DNA from: Pelagibacteraceae bacterium AG-426-G02
GTDB lineage: Bacteria; Pseudomonadota; Alphaproteobacteria; Pelagibacterales; Pelagibacteraceae
DNA length: 64,000 bases
NCBI GenBank assembly: GCA_003213155.1
Contig: QCNQ01000002.1
Location: 48,562 to 112,561, forward strand
Direction of reading: 5' to 3'
Shown here: piece by piece, positions 1-10,531 of the stretch
Layout of the letters: each line of letters starts with the position of its first letter
Position numbering within the stretch: position 1 is the stretch's first letter
The notes under the pieces: generated by a model
What the model saw: the letters and a program-made list of their open reading frames with translations, nothing else
Databases searched by the model: none
What the model was told of the DNA's origin: nothing
Position numbers and translations under genes: made by a program

Positions 1-626
1 ATATCTCCATTATTACTTTTAAAAATTGTTGTTCCAGAAACGAGTATATTTGCTCCTGCTTCTATTGCCTCTTTTGAATTATCAAAATTGATACCTCCAT
101 CAATTTCAATATCAAAATTGAGGTTTTTAGTTTGCTGTATTTCTTTTAGCTCTTTAATTTTTACTAAAACTTCTGGCATAAATTTTTGACCACCAAAACC
201 GGGGTTAACACTCATTATTAAAACTAAGTCAATTTCGTTCAAGTGTTCTCTAATTACATCAACTTTAGTTTCAGGATTTAAAGATACTCCGACCTTTTTA
301 TTTAATTGTTTTATCTTTGAAATAGATGAACTTAGATCGTCTGTAGCTTCTGGATGAATAGTAATAATATCTGCACCTGCATCAGAATATGCATCGATAT
401 ATTTGTGTACTGGAGAAATCATTAAATGGACATCAAATATCATTGATGATTGTTTTTTTAATGCTTTTATAACTGGAGGTCCGATGGTTAAATTTGGAAC
501 AAAATGCCCATCCATCACATCTACATGAATCATATCGGCCCCAGCGTCTTCCAAACGTTTTATTTCGTTTCCTAATTGACTAAAATCAGCAGATAAGATT
601 GATGGTGATATTTGTATTTTTTTCAT
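1..626 (-). CDS. rpe: Ribulose-phosphate 3-epimerase, 3' end truncated by window edge
   Basis: Reverse-strand translation from ATG at 626 gives MKKIQISPSILSADFSQLGNEIKRLEDAGADMIHVDVMDGHFVPNLTIGP, a characteristic RPE N-terminus; not in ORF track because no stop lies in the window. Confidence 0.95.
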   Translation of the reverse strand, partial: MKKIQISPSILSADFSQLGNEIKRLEDAGADMIHVDVMDGHFVPNLTIGPPVIKALKKQSSMIFDVHLMISPVHKYIDAYSDAGADIITIHPEATDDLSSSISKIKQLNKKVGVSLNPETKVDVIREHLNEIDLVLIMSVNPGFGGQKFMPEVLVKIKELKEIQQTKNLNFDIEIDGGINFDNSKEAIEAGANILVSGTTIFKSNNGD

Positions 627-653
627 TGATAACTAAATTACTAGTACCAATTT

Positions 654-1010
654 TTAAAATTTAATTGAATTAAAAAATTGATAAATTTGTCTAGAAATTT
701 CACTTTCCAAAGGAAAAGATAACATTCCCATGACAGAATATCCCAAAATCCATGGCATTAAATAAAATCTTATCATAAAGAAAAACCAAGCAACATACAG
801 TGGAACTATCGGTTGAATAATAAATTCGGGTGTAATCGGTTTAAAAATACGCAGTAATGGATTGGTAAATTTTACGAATACTTTCATGAAAAAAAATTGA
901 GAGTCTTCTTTTTGGAAAATATTCATTGCAACTCTACCAATTAATGTCCACATTATTACCCCAAGTATGTAATCAATGATGTACACCATTGGGTGAAAAT
1001 TAGCCGACAT
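654..1010 (-). CDS. YggT-like small membrane protein
   Basis: 118 aa with hydrophobic segments and YggT-like FTNPLLRIFKPITP...IVPLYVAWFFFMIR. Confidence 0.55.
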   Translation of the reverse strand: MSANFHPMVYIIDYILGVIMWTLIGRVAMNIFQKEDSQFFFMKVFVKFTNPLLRIFKPITPEFIIQPIVPLYVAWFFFMIRFYLMPWILGYSVMGMLSFPLESEISRQIYQFFNSIKF

Positions 1011-1044
1011 TTAAGAATTTATATTGGAAAAAGACTTGAATTAA

Positions 1045-1068
1045 AAGGGGCGAAATTAATCGCCCCTT
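1045..1068 (-). terminator. Rho-independent terminator for the symporter operon
   Basis: Perfect 9-bp stem aaggggcga/tcgcccctt with loop aattaa, followed by a T-rich run on the minus strand, just 3' of the symporter stop. Confidence 0.8.
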
Positions 1069-1079
1069 AAAATAATTAT

Positions 1080-2894
1080 TTAGTGTTGTTTGCCAAGGAT
1101 CGATTTACCTGATGGTATTCGAACCTCATCAACCATTTTCTGCGTTGCAGCATTTGGTGCTGAAGTCATTAGACTTACAACAACCATAGCTACTAAGCTG
1201 ACAGCTGAACCAAAGATACCAAATGTTAACTGTGTAATACCTAGGAATCCACTTCCACCTGTTCTTACCCAAACTAGGTAAGCAGCACCAGAAACTAATC
1301 CTAAGAACATACCAGCTATAGCACCTTCTTTGTTAGCTCTCTTCCACCATACACCGAGTACAAGTGGGAAGAATAATCCTGACATCGCAAAGTCAAAAGC
1401 CCAGATGACTGAACCTAAGATACCTTGAATCTCAAGAGCCGCAATAGTTGCTCCAGCAAAACCAATTACTACAAGTAGTACCCTTGCAACAACTAGTCTC
1501 TTAGCAGTCTCAGCTTTTGGATCGATGATTTTATAATAAACATCGTGTGAGATTGCGTTTGCAATTGCTAGAATCAAACCATCAGCTGTTGACATGGCAG
1601 CAGCCATACCTCCAGCAGCAACTAGACCTGAGATTACGTATGGTAATCCAGCTATTTCCGGAGTTGCTAACACAACGGCTTTACCACCCATGAAAAACTC
1701 ATTTAATTCAAGAGTTCCATTACCGTTAAAGTCGCTTACAAACATTAAGTTTGCTTGGTTCCAGTTTTGATACCAATCTATCGCTTGGACTTCTGTAATT
1801 GATTTACCAATAATACCTGTTGGTAATGTTGGATCAATCAATGACAACTTAGATAGTGTCGCTAACATTGGAGCAGAAGAATAAAGTAGGAAGATAAAGA
1901 ATAAAGACCAACCTACTGATTTTCTAGCTGCTTTTACACTTGGAGTAGTGAAATATCTCATCATCACGTGAGGCAATGAAGCTGTTCCCATCATCATCGC
2001 TAGTGCTAATGAAATAAACGCCCAAGGCGTTGCATTCACCGCTGAGTGAGCTTTAGTTATACCAGCCAAACCTTTTGGCACCTCTTTTAGATTTTCAGCA
2101 GAGTTTTTCACAAAACCAAACTGAGCTTCTAATTCAGCAATTCTTGATACTTCATCAGCTAACATAAAGTGTGGGAAGAAACCCGCACCCATTTTGTTAC
2201 TGATCCAGAATACTGGTAATAAGTAAGCTATGATTAGTACAATATATTGCGCGACCTGTGTCCAAGTTACTCCTCTCATACCACCTAACATTGAACATAG
2301 TAAGATACTTACTAATCCAACATAAACTGCGTATTGGAATGGAATATCAAGTGCAACAGATGCAATAGTACCTGTAGCGTTAATTTGTGCAGTCACATAA
2401 GTAAATGATGCGACAGTTAAAACTACAACCGCCATGAATCTACTTAAATTACCACCATATCTTGTACCAATAAAATCTGGAACTGTGTAACAACCAAATT
2501 TTCTTAAGTAAGGTGCTAATAAAGATGCAACTAATACATATCCACCAGTCCAACCTACAAGTAGTGCCATATATCCGTAACCTTTGAAGTAAATACCTCC
2601 TGCCATTGCAACGAATGATGCACCAGACATCCAGTCTGCTGCAGTTGCCATTCCGTTGAATACAGTTGGCACTTGTCTTCCAGCTACGTAATAAGCATCA
2701 GCTTGAGCTGTACGTGATAGATAACCAATTATAGCATAAATGGCTACTGTGAAAGCAACGAAACAAATTCCGATTGTTTTCGCAGTCATACCCATCTGCT
2801 CGGCAATTGACATAATGATTATGAAAGCTAAAAAACCACCTGTATAGATTCCATAAACCTTAGGTAAATTGTCTATAAAATTACCTTTTATCAT
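1080..2894 (-). CDS. Sodium:solute symporter large subunit (acetate-permease-like, DUF4212-associated type)
   Basis: 604 aa SSS-family sequence (AGRQVPTVFNGMATAADWMSGASFVAMAG; GGMAAAMSTADGLILAIANAISHDVYYK); directly downstream of small subunit. Confidence 0.9.
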   Translation of the reverse strand: MIKGNFIDNLPKVYGIYTGGFLAFIIIMSIAEQMGMTAKTIGICFVAFTVAIYAIIGYLSRTAQADAYYVAGRQVPTVFNGMATAADWMSGASFVAMAGGIYFKGYGYMALLVGWTGGYVLVASLLAPYLRKFGCYTVPDFIGTRYGGNLSRFMAVVVLTVASFTYVTAQINATGTIASVALDIPFQYAVYVGLVSILLCSMLGGMRGVTWTQVAQYIVLIIAYLLPVFWISNKMGAGFFPHFMLADEVSRIAELEAQFGFVKNSAENLKEVPKGLAGITKAHSAVNATPWAFISLALAMMMGTASLPHVMMRYFTTPSVKAARKSVGWSLFFIFLLYSSAPMLATLSKLSLIDPTLPTGIIGKSITEVQAIDWYQNWNQANLMFVSDFNGNGTLELNEFFMGGKAVVLATPEIAGLPYVISGLVAAGGMAAAMSTADGLILAIANAISHDVYYKIIDPKAETAKRLVVARVLLVVIGFAGATIAALEIQGILGSVIWAFDFAMSGLFFPLVLGVWWKRANKEGAIAGMFLGLVSGAAYLVWVRTGGSGFLGITQLTFGIFGSAVSLVAMVVVSLMTSAPNAATQKMVDEVRIPSGKSILGKQH

Positions 2895-3155
2895 TTAGTC
2901 ATCCCCTCTTTCTGAGAAGCCGAACTCTTCATCAATTTTCTCCTGCCTGTTCGCAAACCAGAAAATTAGGATTACGAAAGCACCAAGAGAACCTTGACAA
3001 GTGAACCAATAAGTTAACGGATAACCAAATGGTCCCGTAACTTCATTCATTTCAGCCCCGAATAAGAAGATGCCAATTGAGAATACAAACCAGATTGCTA
3101 GTGTCATGAATAGCAAACCTCTGGATTTTTCCCAGTGTTGTTCTTGTTTTGACAT
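2895..3155 (-). CDS. DUF4212 sodium/substrate symporter small subunit
   Basis: 86 aa, two TM segments, abuts the large subunit. Confidence 0.85.
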   Translation of the reverse strand: MSKQEQHWEKSRGLLFMTLAIWFVFSIGIFLFGAEMNEVTGPFGYPLTYWFTCQGSLGAFVILIFWFANRQEKIDEEFGFSERGDD

Positions 3156-3280
3156 TTATACCTCTCTCTTTTTAGTTATAACTGGCAAAAACCATAACCA
3201 TTATCGAAGAGATTTAAAGTGTTAAAATTGCTCAAATTAGTCCGATTTATGGGTTATAACTATCAAAAATAGCTTATTTT

Positions 3281-3904
3281 ATGGGAAAATATAAACTTAC
3301 CTGGAAAGATCTTACCTTGAGGGACTTCAAGATCTATCTATTTGCCCTTTTTAAAGCATTTATCCCTAAAAAAAAAATAAAGTCATTAGATGAATTAGAG
3401 GATTTTATTCAAACAAAATCAGCTTGGGTGTCACAAGTTACTTTGTATGGTTATTTAAAGACCAGGATGGGCACTAGGTATGTTCTTCATTTTGAAAATG
3501 ATGAATTTATGAAGTCAGTTAATTTAGCTAAGTGGAATATCTATGCTGTGGCTTTGCAAGATCTTACGTTTTTTACCTTCTCTTATTTAAAAGCAACTAC
3601 AAACTATGAAGATACCAATAGGGCTAAAGAAATTTTTTTTAAAATTCTAGATGATGAAATTTCAAACAAAATGCCTTTAGATATTATCGAAAACACCAAA
3701 AAAAATTTTGATGAAAGATTTGAGAAAATGAATTGGGATACTTATCATAGTGATCTCCCTTTTAATACTAGTGCATTATCTTTATATAAGTGGGCTCCAA
3801 TTGCTGAGGAGCTAAAAACTTTAGATCGTAAAATAGTTTTAAATTCAGTCATTCTCAAATGGGATGTTGTTAAAAAGGAATTTAAAGAAAGATTAGGTTT
3901 CTAA
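3281..3904 (+). CDS. Conserved hypothetical protein
   Basis: 207 aa intact ORF divergent from the symporter; no family recognised. Confidence 0.7.
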   Translation: MGKYKLTWKDLTLRDFKIYLFALFKAFIPKKKIKSLDELEDFIQTKSAWVSQVTLYGYLKTRMGTRYVLHFENDEFMKSVNLAKWNIYAVALQDLTFFTFSYLKATTNYEDTNRAKEIFFKILDDEISNKMPLDIIENTKKNFDERFEKMNWDTYHSDLPFNTSALSLYKWAPIAEELKTLDRKIVLNSVILKWDVVKKEFKERLGF

Positions 3905-5979
3905 GTATTTTTTCTATTGTCAACTAAACTATCAACAACACTTGGATCAGCTAAAGTAGTAGTGTCACCTAATTGACCATGTTCATTTGCTGCAATCTTT
4001 CTAAGAATTCTTCTCATAATTTTTCCAGATCTTGTTTTTGGAAGCCCTGGAGTAAAGTGAATCAAGTCAGGAGTTGCTAATGGACCTATTTGTTTTCTAA
4101 CCCATAATTTTAGTTCTCTTTCAAGATCTCCAGTTTCAGTCTCACCTGCATTTAGAGTTACGTAACAATATAGTCCATTTCCTTTAATGTCATGTGGATA
4201 ACCAACGACAGCGGCCTCAGCAACTTTAGGATGAGCAACAAAAGCACTTTCAATTTCAGCAGTACCCAAGTTGTGTCCTGATACAATAATTACGTCATCT
4301 ACTCGTCCAGTGATCCAATAATATCCATCCTTGTCTCGTCTGCACCCATCCCCAGTAAAATATTTTCCATCAAATTGAGAAAAGTAAGTATCAATAAATC
4401 TTTGATGATCGCCATAAACAGTTCGCATTTGGCCTGGCCAAGACTGAGCTATACAAAGTCTCCCTTCTCCTGCACCTTTAATTTCTTTTCCATCTTTATC
4501 GACAAGAACAGGTTTAATTCCATAAAAAGGTTTTGTTGCTGATCCAGGTTTTAAAGGTATAGCTCCTGTTTGAGGTGCAATTAAAATTCCGCCTGTCTCT
4601 GTTTGCCACCAGGTATCTACGATTGGACACTTTGAGTTTCCAACTGTTTTGTAATACCACATCCAAGCCTCTGGATTTATAGGCTCTCCGACTGTACCTA
4701 ATAATTTTAGGGATTTTCGAGATGTTTTATTTACTGGATCATCACCCTCTCGCATAAGGGCTCTGATAGCTGTTGGAGCAGTATAAAAAGTATTAACTTT
4801 ATATTTATCAACAATCTGCCACCATCTTGAGCTGTCCGGATAATTTGGTACTCCCTCAAACATTATTGTAGTAGCTCCGTTAGATAAGGGTCCATAAATA
4901 ATATAACTATGACCTGTTACCCAACCTATGTCTGCAGTACACCAATAAATATCTTTAGGCTTATAGTTAAATATGTATTGATGAGTCATGGAAGCATAAA
5001 CCATGTAACCGCCCGTTGTATGTAGTACACCTTTCGGTTTACCTGTAGATCCAGACGTATAAAGAATAAATAAAGGATCTTCAGCATTCATTTCCTCAGG
5101 TTCACAATGACTTGGTACATCTTTAATTAGATCATGATACCAAACATCTCTGTCGTCATCCCAATAAACATAGTTTCCTGTTCTTTTGACAACAATACAT
5201 TTTTTAACATCAGGACAATTACTTAATGCTTCATCGGTTGTTGCTTTTAATGGAATTGTTTTTCCACCTCTAACACCCTCATCAGCTGTTATAATGTATT
5301 CTGATTTACAATCATTTACTCTTCCAGAAATAGACTCTGCTGAAAACCCTCCAAATATTATAGAATGTATGGCTCCTATTCTTGCACAAGCTAACATCAA
5401 AACAGCGAGCTCGGGTATCATCGTTAAATATATTGTTACTCTGTCTCCTTTTTGTATCCCTAATTTTTTTAGACCATTAGCTGCTTTTGAAACTTTTTGA
5501 TGAAGTTGTTTATAAGAAATTTTTTGAGTATCCTTAGGATCATCACCTACCCAAATTATAGCTGTTTTATCTTTTTTATCTTTTAAATGTCGATCAATAC
5601 AATTAGCAGAGGCATTTAAAGTTCCATCTTCAAACCATTTTATTTTAACTTCATCTTTACTATACTTCACATCTTTAATTTTTTTATATGGTTTTATCCA
5701 TGTAATCCTTTTTCCTTCTTTTTTCCAAAAAGCATTATTGTTTTTAATAGAGTCAGTATATTTATTCTGATATTGAGATTTATTAATTAAACCACTTTTC
5801 ACCCAATCTGGTTTTGGTTTAAAAATTAGTTCTTGAGTTGAGCCTTCGTTATTATTTTTAACTTTTTTAATCTTACTTCTAATCTTTTTTTTTCTTTTAA
5901 GAATTTTTTTTCTTTTTTTAACCTTCTTTCTTTTTGAGGTTTTTTTTCTTGATTTAGATTTTTTCTTCTTTTTAGGCAT
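3901..5979 (-). CDS. acs: Acetyl-CoA synthetase with polybasic N-terminal extension
   Basis: ANL motifs ([70 protein letters not shown]); N-terminus [25 protein letters not shown]... Confidence 0.95.
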   Translation of the reverse strand: MPKKKKKSKSRKKTSKRKKVKKRKKILKRKKKIRSKIKKVKNNNEGSTQELIFKPKPDWVKSGLINKSQYQNKYTDSIKNNNAFWKKEGKRITWIKPYKKIKDVKYSKDEVKIKWFEDGTLNASANCIDRHLKDKKDKTAIIWVGDDPKDTQKISYKQLHQKVSKAANGLKKLGIQKGDRVTIYLTMIPELAVLMLACARIGAIHSIIFGGFSAESISGRVNDCKSEYIITADEGVRGGKTIPLKATTDEALSNCPDVKKCIVVKRTGNYVYWDDDRDVWYHDLIKDVPSHCEPEEMNAEDPLFILYTSGSTGKPKGVLHTTGGYMVYASMTHQYIFNYKPKDIYWCTADIGWVTGHSYIIYGPLSNGATTIMFEGVPNYPDSSRWWQIVDKYKVNTFYTAPTAIRALMREGDDPVNKTSRKSLKLLGTVGEPINPEAWMWYYKTVGNSKCPIVDTWWQTETGGILIAPQTGAIPLKPGSATKPFYGIKPVLVDKDGKEIKGAGEGRLCIAQSWPGQMRTVYGDHQRFIDTYFSQFDGKYFTGDGCRRDKDGYYWITGRVDDVIIVSGHNLGTAEIESAFVAHPKVAEAAVVGYPHDIKGNGLYCYVTLNAGETETGDLERELKLWVRKQIGPLATPDLIHFTPGLPKTRSGKIMRRILRKIAANEHGQLGDTTTLADPSVVDSLVDNRKNT

Positions 5980-5990
5980 AAATGTTATTT

Positions 5991-6404
5991 TTAAATCTTA
6001 CCCATGTTATTTAAAATTTTCCAGCTTTTAGAATCTATTGGCATTACTGATAGTCTGCTTTGTTTAATAAGTGATAAATGGCTTAATTGCTTGTTTTTCT
6101 TAATATCCTCAAGACTTACTGGCTTATTTAATTTTTTTAGAAACTTTACTGTAACAGCAACAAATCGACCAGATTTATCTGTCTTGTCTAAATATGCTTC
6201 CTTTATAACTTCAACAATACCAACAATTTCCTTTCCTATGTTAGAATGATAGAAAAAACATTGATCTCCTTCTCTCATTGATTTTAAATTTTTGGCAGCT
6301 TGATAATTTCTTACTCCATCCCAAGGAGCACCTTTAATACCAGCTTTTTTTTGTTGATCAATTGACCAAACGTCAGGTTCTGACTTAAGTAACCAATATT
6401 GCAT
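5991..6404 (-). CDS. EVE domain-containing protein
   Basis: [18 protein letters not shown]...[28 protein letters not shown] is typical of the EVE/PUA-like family. Confidence 0.9.
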   Translation of the reverse strand: MQYWLLKSEPDVWSIDQQKKAGIKGAPWDGVRNYQAAKNLKSMREGDQCFFYHSNIGKEIVGIVEVIKEAYLDKTDKSGRFVAVTVKFLKKLNKPVSLEDIKKNKQLSHLSLIKQSRLSVMPIDSKSWKILNNMGKI

Positions 6405-7477
6405 TAAAGTTTAACCCCAGCACCTTTTAAAAATAATGCATTTTCATCTAAGGGCCATCTTGGTTTTGCTGGATGATCTAGTTTATTAAAAAGTTTTAAT
6501 TTATACTTTTCCAAACCTACCATTGCTATCATTGCAGCATTGTCCCCACATATTTCAATTGGTGGAAAAACACTTTGATAATTATTTTCTTTACATAAGT
6601 TTATCAACATAGATCTTATTTTTTTATTTGCTGCTACACCACCCGCAACAACAAAAATTTTATCTTGTATATCATTTTGTTTTTCAAATTCATTAAAAGC
6701 AATTTTGGTTTTTTTTTTCAATATTTCTTCAATTGTTTTTTGAAAAGAAGCTGCCAAATTAAATTTTTCTTGCTCTGTTTCAATGGTTTTACTTATCTTC
6801 AGGATTGCAGTTTTAAGACCAGCAAATGACAAATTACAACCACCCTTATTAATGATAGGTTTTGGTAGATCATAAGAATTTGGATCACCTTTTTCTGCCC
6901 AAAGCTCGATTTGGGGTCCTCCAGGAAATTCTATTCCTAAAAGTTTTGCAGTTTTGTCGAAGGCTTCACCTAGTGCATCGTCAATAGTTGTTCCTAGTCT
7001 TTTATATTTTCCAAGACCTTGAACATTTAAATATTGTGAATGACCACCCGAAATTAATAGCAGGAGGTAAGGATAATTTAAGTTTGAAACTAATTTTGGA
7101 CTCAACGCATGTCCTTCTAAATGATTTACAGCTATAAAAGGCTTGTTTATTGAAGAGGCAAAAGCTTTCCCAAAGCTTAAGCCTACTGACAAACAAACGA
7201 TTAGACCAGGACCTGCAGTCGAAGCTACTGCATCAATATCTTTAATTTTTATTCCACTTTCATCCAAAGCTTTCTTCACGATTAAATCTATTTTTTCGAT
7301 ATGTGATCTGGCCGCTAACTCTGGAACTACACCTCCAAATTCTTTGTGGACATCAGTTTGGCTAGAGACAATGTTTGATAAAATTATAGGTTTCCCTTGG
7401 TCATTCTCAGTTATAACTGAGGCAGCTGTTTCATCACAACTAGTTTCAATTCCAAGAATTAAGGGTTTTTTACTCAT
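6404..7477 (-). CDS. tsaD: tRNA N6-adenosine threonylcarbamoyltransferase
   Basis: LGIETSCDETAASV, NHLEGHALSP, LLISGGHSQY, VVAGGVAANKKIR motifs. Confidence 0.97.
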   Translation of the reverse strand: MSKKPLILGIETSCDETAASVITENDQGKPIILSNIVSSQTDVHKEFGGVVPELAARSHIEKIDLIVKKALDESGIKIKDIDAVASTAGPGLIVCLSVGLSFGKAFASSINKPFIAVNHLEGHALSPKLVSNLNYPYLLLLISGGHSQYLNVQGLGKYKRLGTTIDDALGEAFDKTAKLLGIEFPGGPQIELWAEKGDPNSYDLPKPIINKGGCNLSFAGLKTAILKISKTIETEQEKFNLAASFQKTIEEILKKKTKIAFNEFEKQNDIQDKIFVVAGGVAANKKIRSMLINLCKENNYQSVFPPIEICGDNAAMIAMVGLEKYKLKLFNKLDHPAKPRWPLDENALFLKGAGVKL

Positions 7478-7533
7478 ACAAATAGTTTTTAATAATTGTA
7501 CATTTCCAATACAAGAAAGAAATAAATTTATTT

Positions 7534-8451
7534 ATGACTAAAAAAATTATCATAGGTTCAAGAGGTAGTAAATTAGCATTGTTATATGCTCAAAAAGCTA
7601 AAGAACAAATTATTAAAAAAACTACTTTAGATACAAATGATATTGAAATTAAATCTATTTCAACAAAAGGTGATCAAGTTAAAGATACTAGATTATCTGA
7701 TATAGGTGGCAAAGGATTGTTTTCAACTGAAATTGAAAAAGAGTTAGAGAATAAAAGTATCGACATTGCAGTACATGCATTAAAAGATATGCCAGCAACA
7801 GAAACTAGCGGACTTAAAACAGACTGTTTTTTAGAGAGAAATGATCCAAGAGAAATTTTGATAACAAATAACAAGAAAAAATTAAATGATCTTAAGCTTA
7901 AATCAATTATAGGAACATCTTCATTTAGAAGGGAATTTCAAATTAAAAAATTAAGATCTGATCTAACATGCAAAATAATTAGAGGTAATGTGGATACTAG
8001 AATTAAAAAACTAAAAGATGGAAATTATGATGCAATAATTTTGTCTTATGCAGGGATTAAAAATTTAAATCTTGAAAATGAAATAGCTGAAATTTTCTCA
8101 GCACAAGAAATCATACCAAGTGCTGGACAAGGAATAATTGCTCTCCAATGTCGTGAAGCAGATAAAGAAATTATTTCAATTTTAAAAAAAGTAAATCATG
8201 AAGAAACCTATAAAAGAGCTCATGCTGAGAGAAATGTTCTTAAAGTTTTAGAGGGAGATTGTGAGACAGCAATAGGCGTTTATTCAAAAATAGAAAGTGA
8301 TACAATTGAAGTTGAGGCAGAACTTTTTTCAATAGATGGCTCTCAAAGATTTTATGAAAAGAAATCTGGCCAGATTGATAAATTTAAAGAGATTGGTAAA
8401 CAAATTGGGCAAAATTTAAAAATGCAATCAAATAATTCTTACAAAAAATAA
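7534..8451 (+). CDS. hemC: Porphobilinogen deaminase (hydroxymethylbilane synthase)
   Basis: IIIGSRGSKLALLYAQ, IRGNVDTRIKKL, EGDCETAIGVYS. Confidence 0.97.
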   Translation: MTKKIIIGSRGSKLALLYAQKAKEQIIKKTTLDTNDIEIKSISTKGDQVKDTRLSDIGGKGLFSTEIEKELENKSIDIAVHALKDMPATETSGLKTDCFLERNDPREILITNNKKKLNDLKLKSIIGTSSFRREFQIKKLRSDLTCKIIRGNVDTRIKKLKDGNYDAIILSYAGIKNLNLENEIAEIFSAQEIIPSAGQGIIALQCREADKEIISILKKVNHEETYKRAHAERNVLKVLEGDCETAIGVYSKIESDTIEVEAELFSIDGSQRFYEKKSGQIDKFKEIGKQIGQNLKMQSNNSYKK

Positions 8452-8452
8452 T

Positions 8453-9151
8453 ATGCATATTTTATTAACAAGACCACTGGAAGATTGTTCAGAAATGATT
8501 TTAAAGTTTAAATCATTAGGTCATCAAGTTTCGCACATCCCACTGATTAATATTGAAAAGGTCAATTATGAGGAAATTAAATTTTCTGAATACGGAGGAA
8601 TTATTTTTACTAGTGCTAATGCTGTGAAATATTTAGATCAAAATAACATAGACAAAAATATCAAATGTTTTTGTGTTGGTAATTTTACTGAAAAAAAGGC
8701 TAGATCTTTGGGATTTCAAAACACAATAGCTGCAGAGGGTAATGTTTCTAATTTAAAAGAGTTAATTTTACAAACTTACGAGACAAAAAGTAAAAAGTTA
8801 CTTTATGTCAGCGGTGAAATCATATCTGTTGATTTGGATCAACAACTCATGAAAGAGGGCTATGGCATAAAAAGGGTGATTAATTATAGAGTAAAACATA
8901 ATCAAAAATTCAATGAAAGTTTTGTAAAAGATTTGAAATTGAACATGCCTGATATGGTTTATATTTATTCACAGAATAGTGCTCAAAGTTTTTTGAGTTT
9001 TGTCAAAAATCATCAATTTGAAAGCTTATGGATGAATACTAATTTATCGTGTATTGGGGAGAAAACTTCATCTATATTGAATGAAATTAAATGGAAAAAA
9101 ATATTTCTTTTTAATCCTGGAGAAGAAGAGTTTTTGTTATATAAAATTTAA
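8453..9151 (+). CDS. hemD: Uroporphyrinogen-III synthase
   Basis: MHILLTRPLEDCSEM...GIIFTSANAVKYL; immediately downstream of hemC. Confidence 0.85.
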   Translation: MHILLTRPLEDCSEMILKFKSLGHQVSHIPLINIEKVNYEEIKFSEYGGIIFTSANAVKYLDQNNIDKNIKCFCVGNFTEKKARSLGFQNTIAAEGNVSNLKELILQTYETKSKKLLYVSGEIISVDLDQQLMKEGYGIKRVINYRVKHNQKFNESFVKDLKLNMPDMVYIYSQNSAQSFLSFVKNHQFESLWMNTNLSCIGEKTSSILNEIKWKKIFLFNPGEEEFLLYKI

Positions 9152-9153
9152 TT

Positions 9154-10239
9154 ATGGAATTGTTTAATAATTTTTCTGAAATATTTCTATCGGTATGGAA
9201 CAAAGGTATTTTAGGTGTTGATATTTTTCAAATATTAATTGGTTTAGGAATTTTTTTAATTTTTTTAATTTTTAGAGGTCTAATTAGTAAACTTGTAATC
9301 AAAAAGTTAGAAATAATTTCAAAAAGAACAACAAACAAATTAGATGATACTTTTGTAAATTCTTTAGTTGGTCCAGCAAGATTTTTACCAATTGTTTTAG
9401 GTTTTTTTATAGCAAGTTATTACATGACGTTTTCTATGGAAGGTAGAGAAATTGTCGATACTATAAATAGAACTCTAATAACCATATTAATTTTTTGGGT
9501 TATTCATCAAATTATAGAACCAGTCTCATATATCTTAAGTGGTCTTGATAAATTATTAACAAGAGAACTCATTGGATGGATTATTAAATCTTTAAAGATT
9601 TTAATATTTATATTAGGACTTGCGGCAGTCTTAGAATTATGGGGGATAAAGATTGGACCAATTATTGCTGGTTTAGGTTTGTTCGGAGTAGCAGTTGCAT
9701 TGGGTGCTCAAGATTTGTTTAAAAATTTAATTTCTGGGATTTTGGTATTAGTTGAAAAAAGATTTAAAATCGGTGATTGGATTTCTGTTGATGGAATAAT
9801 TGAGGGTATTGTTGAAAAAATTGGTTTTCGATCAACAACAATCAGAAAATTCGATAAATCATTAGCAATAATTCCAAATTTTCAATTTGCAGAAAATGCT
9901 GTAGTAAATGTAAGTGAAACTTCAAACTGGTTAATTAGCTGGATTATTACTCTCCAATATGACACTTCGGTTGATCAATTAAAAAATATAAGAGATCAAA
10001 TTGAAGATCACATAAAAAAAAGTGATGATTTTGACACTAATATAGGAATTGCAGTTAGGGTCGATAAGTTTTCAGATAGTTCTATAGACATGTATGTGCG
10101 TTGTTTCACAAAATCGGATAGTTGGAACGAATGGCTTTCAGTAAAAGAAAAACTTGCAATTGCAATAAAACAAATTGTTGAAAATAATAAGGCCTCTTTC
10201 GCATTTCCAAGTTCTTCTATTTATATTGAAAAAAAATGA
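9154..10239 (+). CDS. Mechanosensitive ion channel (MscS family)
   Basis: GLGLFGVAVALGAQDLFKNLISGILVLVEKRFKIGDWI...GFRSTTIRKFD. Confidence 0.93.
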   Translation: MELFNNFSEIFLSVWNKGILGVDIFQILIGLGIFLIFLIFRGLISKLVIKKLEIISKRTTNKLDDTFVNSLVGPARFLPIVLGFFIASYYMTFSMEGREIVDTINRTLITILIFWVIHQIIEPVSYILSGLDKLLTRELIGWIIKSLKILIFILGLAAVLELWGIKIGPIIAGLGLFGVAVALGAQDLFKNLISGILVLVEKRFKIGDWISVDGIIEGIVEKIGFRSTTIRKFDKSLAIIPNFQFAENAVVNVSETSNWLISWIITLQYDTSVDQLKNIRDQIEDHIKKSDDFDTNIGIAVRVDKFSDSSIDMYVRCFTKSDSWNEWLSVKEKLAIAIKQIVENNKASFAFPSSSIYIEKK

Positions 10240-10526
10240 TTGCTATCTTTTATTTAGTTTTACAATTATTAAAACTTTATTCGTATGTAGTGATTGCCAA
10301 TGTTATCATAAGCTGGTTAATTGCTTTTAATGTATTGAATACTCAAAATAGATTTGTTTATGCAGTTTTAGATTTTACTTACAGATTAACAGAACCATTT
10401 CTAAGAAGAATAAGACGATTTTTACCAAATTTGGGAGCCTTAGACATTTCACCAATTATTTTACTGCTATTGATTTGGTTTATAGAAATGTGTATGAAGC
10501 TCTACATCGCACCAATGATATTCTAG
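10236..10526 (+). CDS. YggT family protein
   Basis: 96 aa; VIISWLIAFNVLN...YRLTEPFLRRIRRFLPNLGALDISPIILLLLI. Confidence 0.9.
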   Translation: MIAIFYLVLQLLKLYSYVVIANVIISWLIAFNVLNTQNRFVYAVLDFTYRLTEPFLRRIRRFLPNLGALDISPIILLLLIWFIEMCMKLYIAPMIF

Positions 10527-10531
10527 GGTTT

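Noticed and set aside
5186-5500. 104-aa + strand ORF antisense to acs
   Set aside because: Opposite strand to strongly conserved Acs sequence
7143-7541. 132-aa + strand ORF antisense to tsaD
   Set aside because: Antisense to conserved tsaD motifs; no domain or start context support
10475-10531. N-terminal extension of folD in ORF track
   Set aside because: Overlaps yggT; canonical FolD start at ATG 10532 just after the yggT stop
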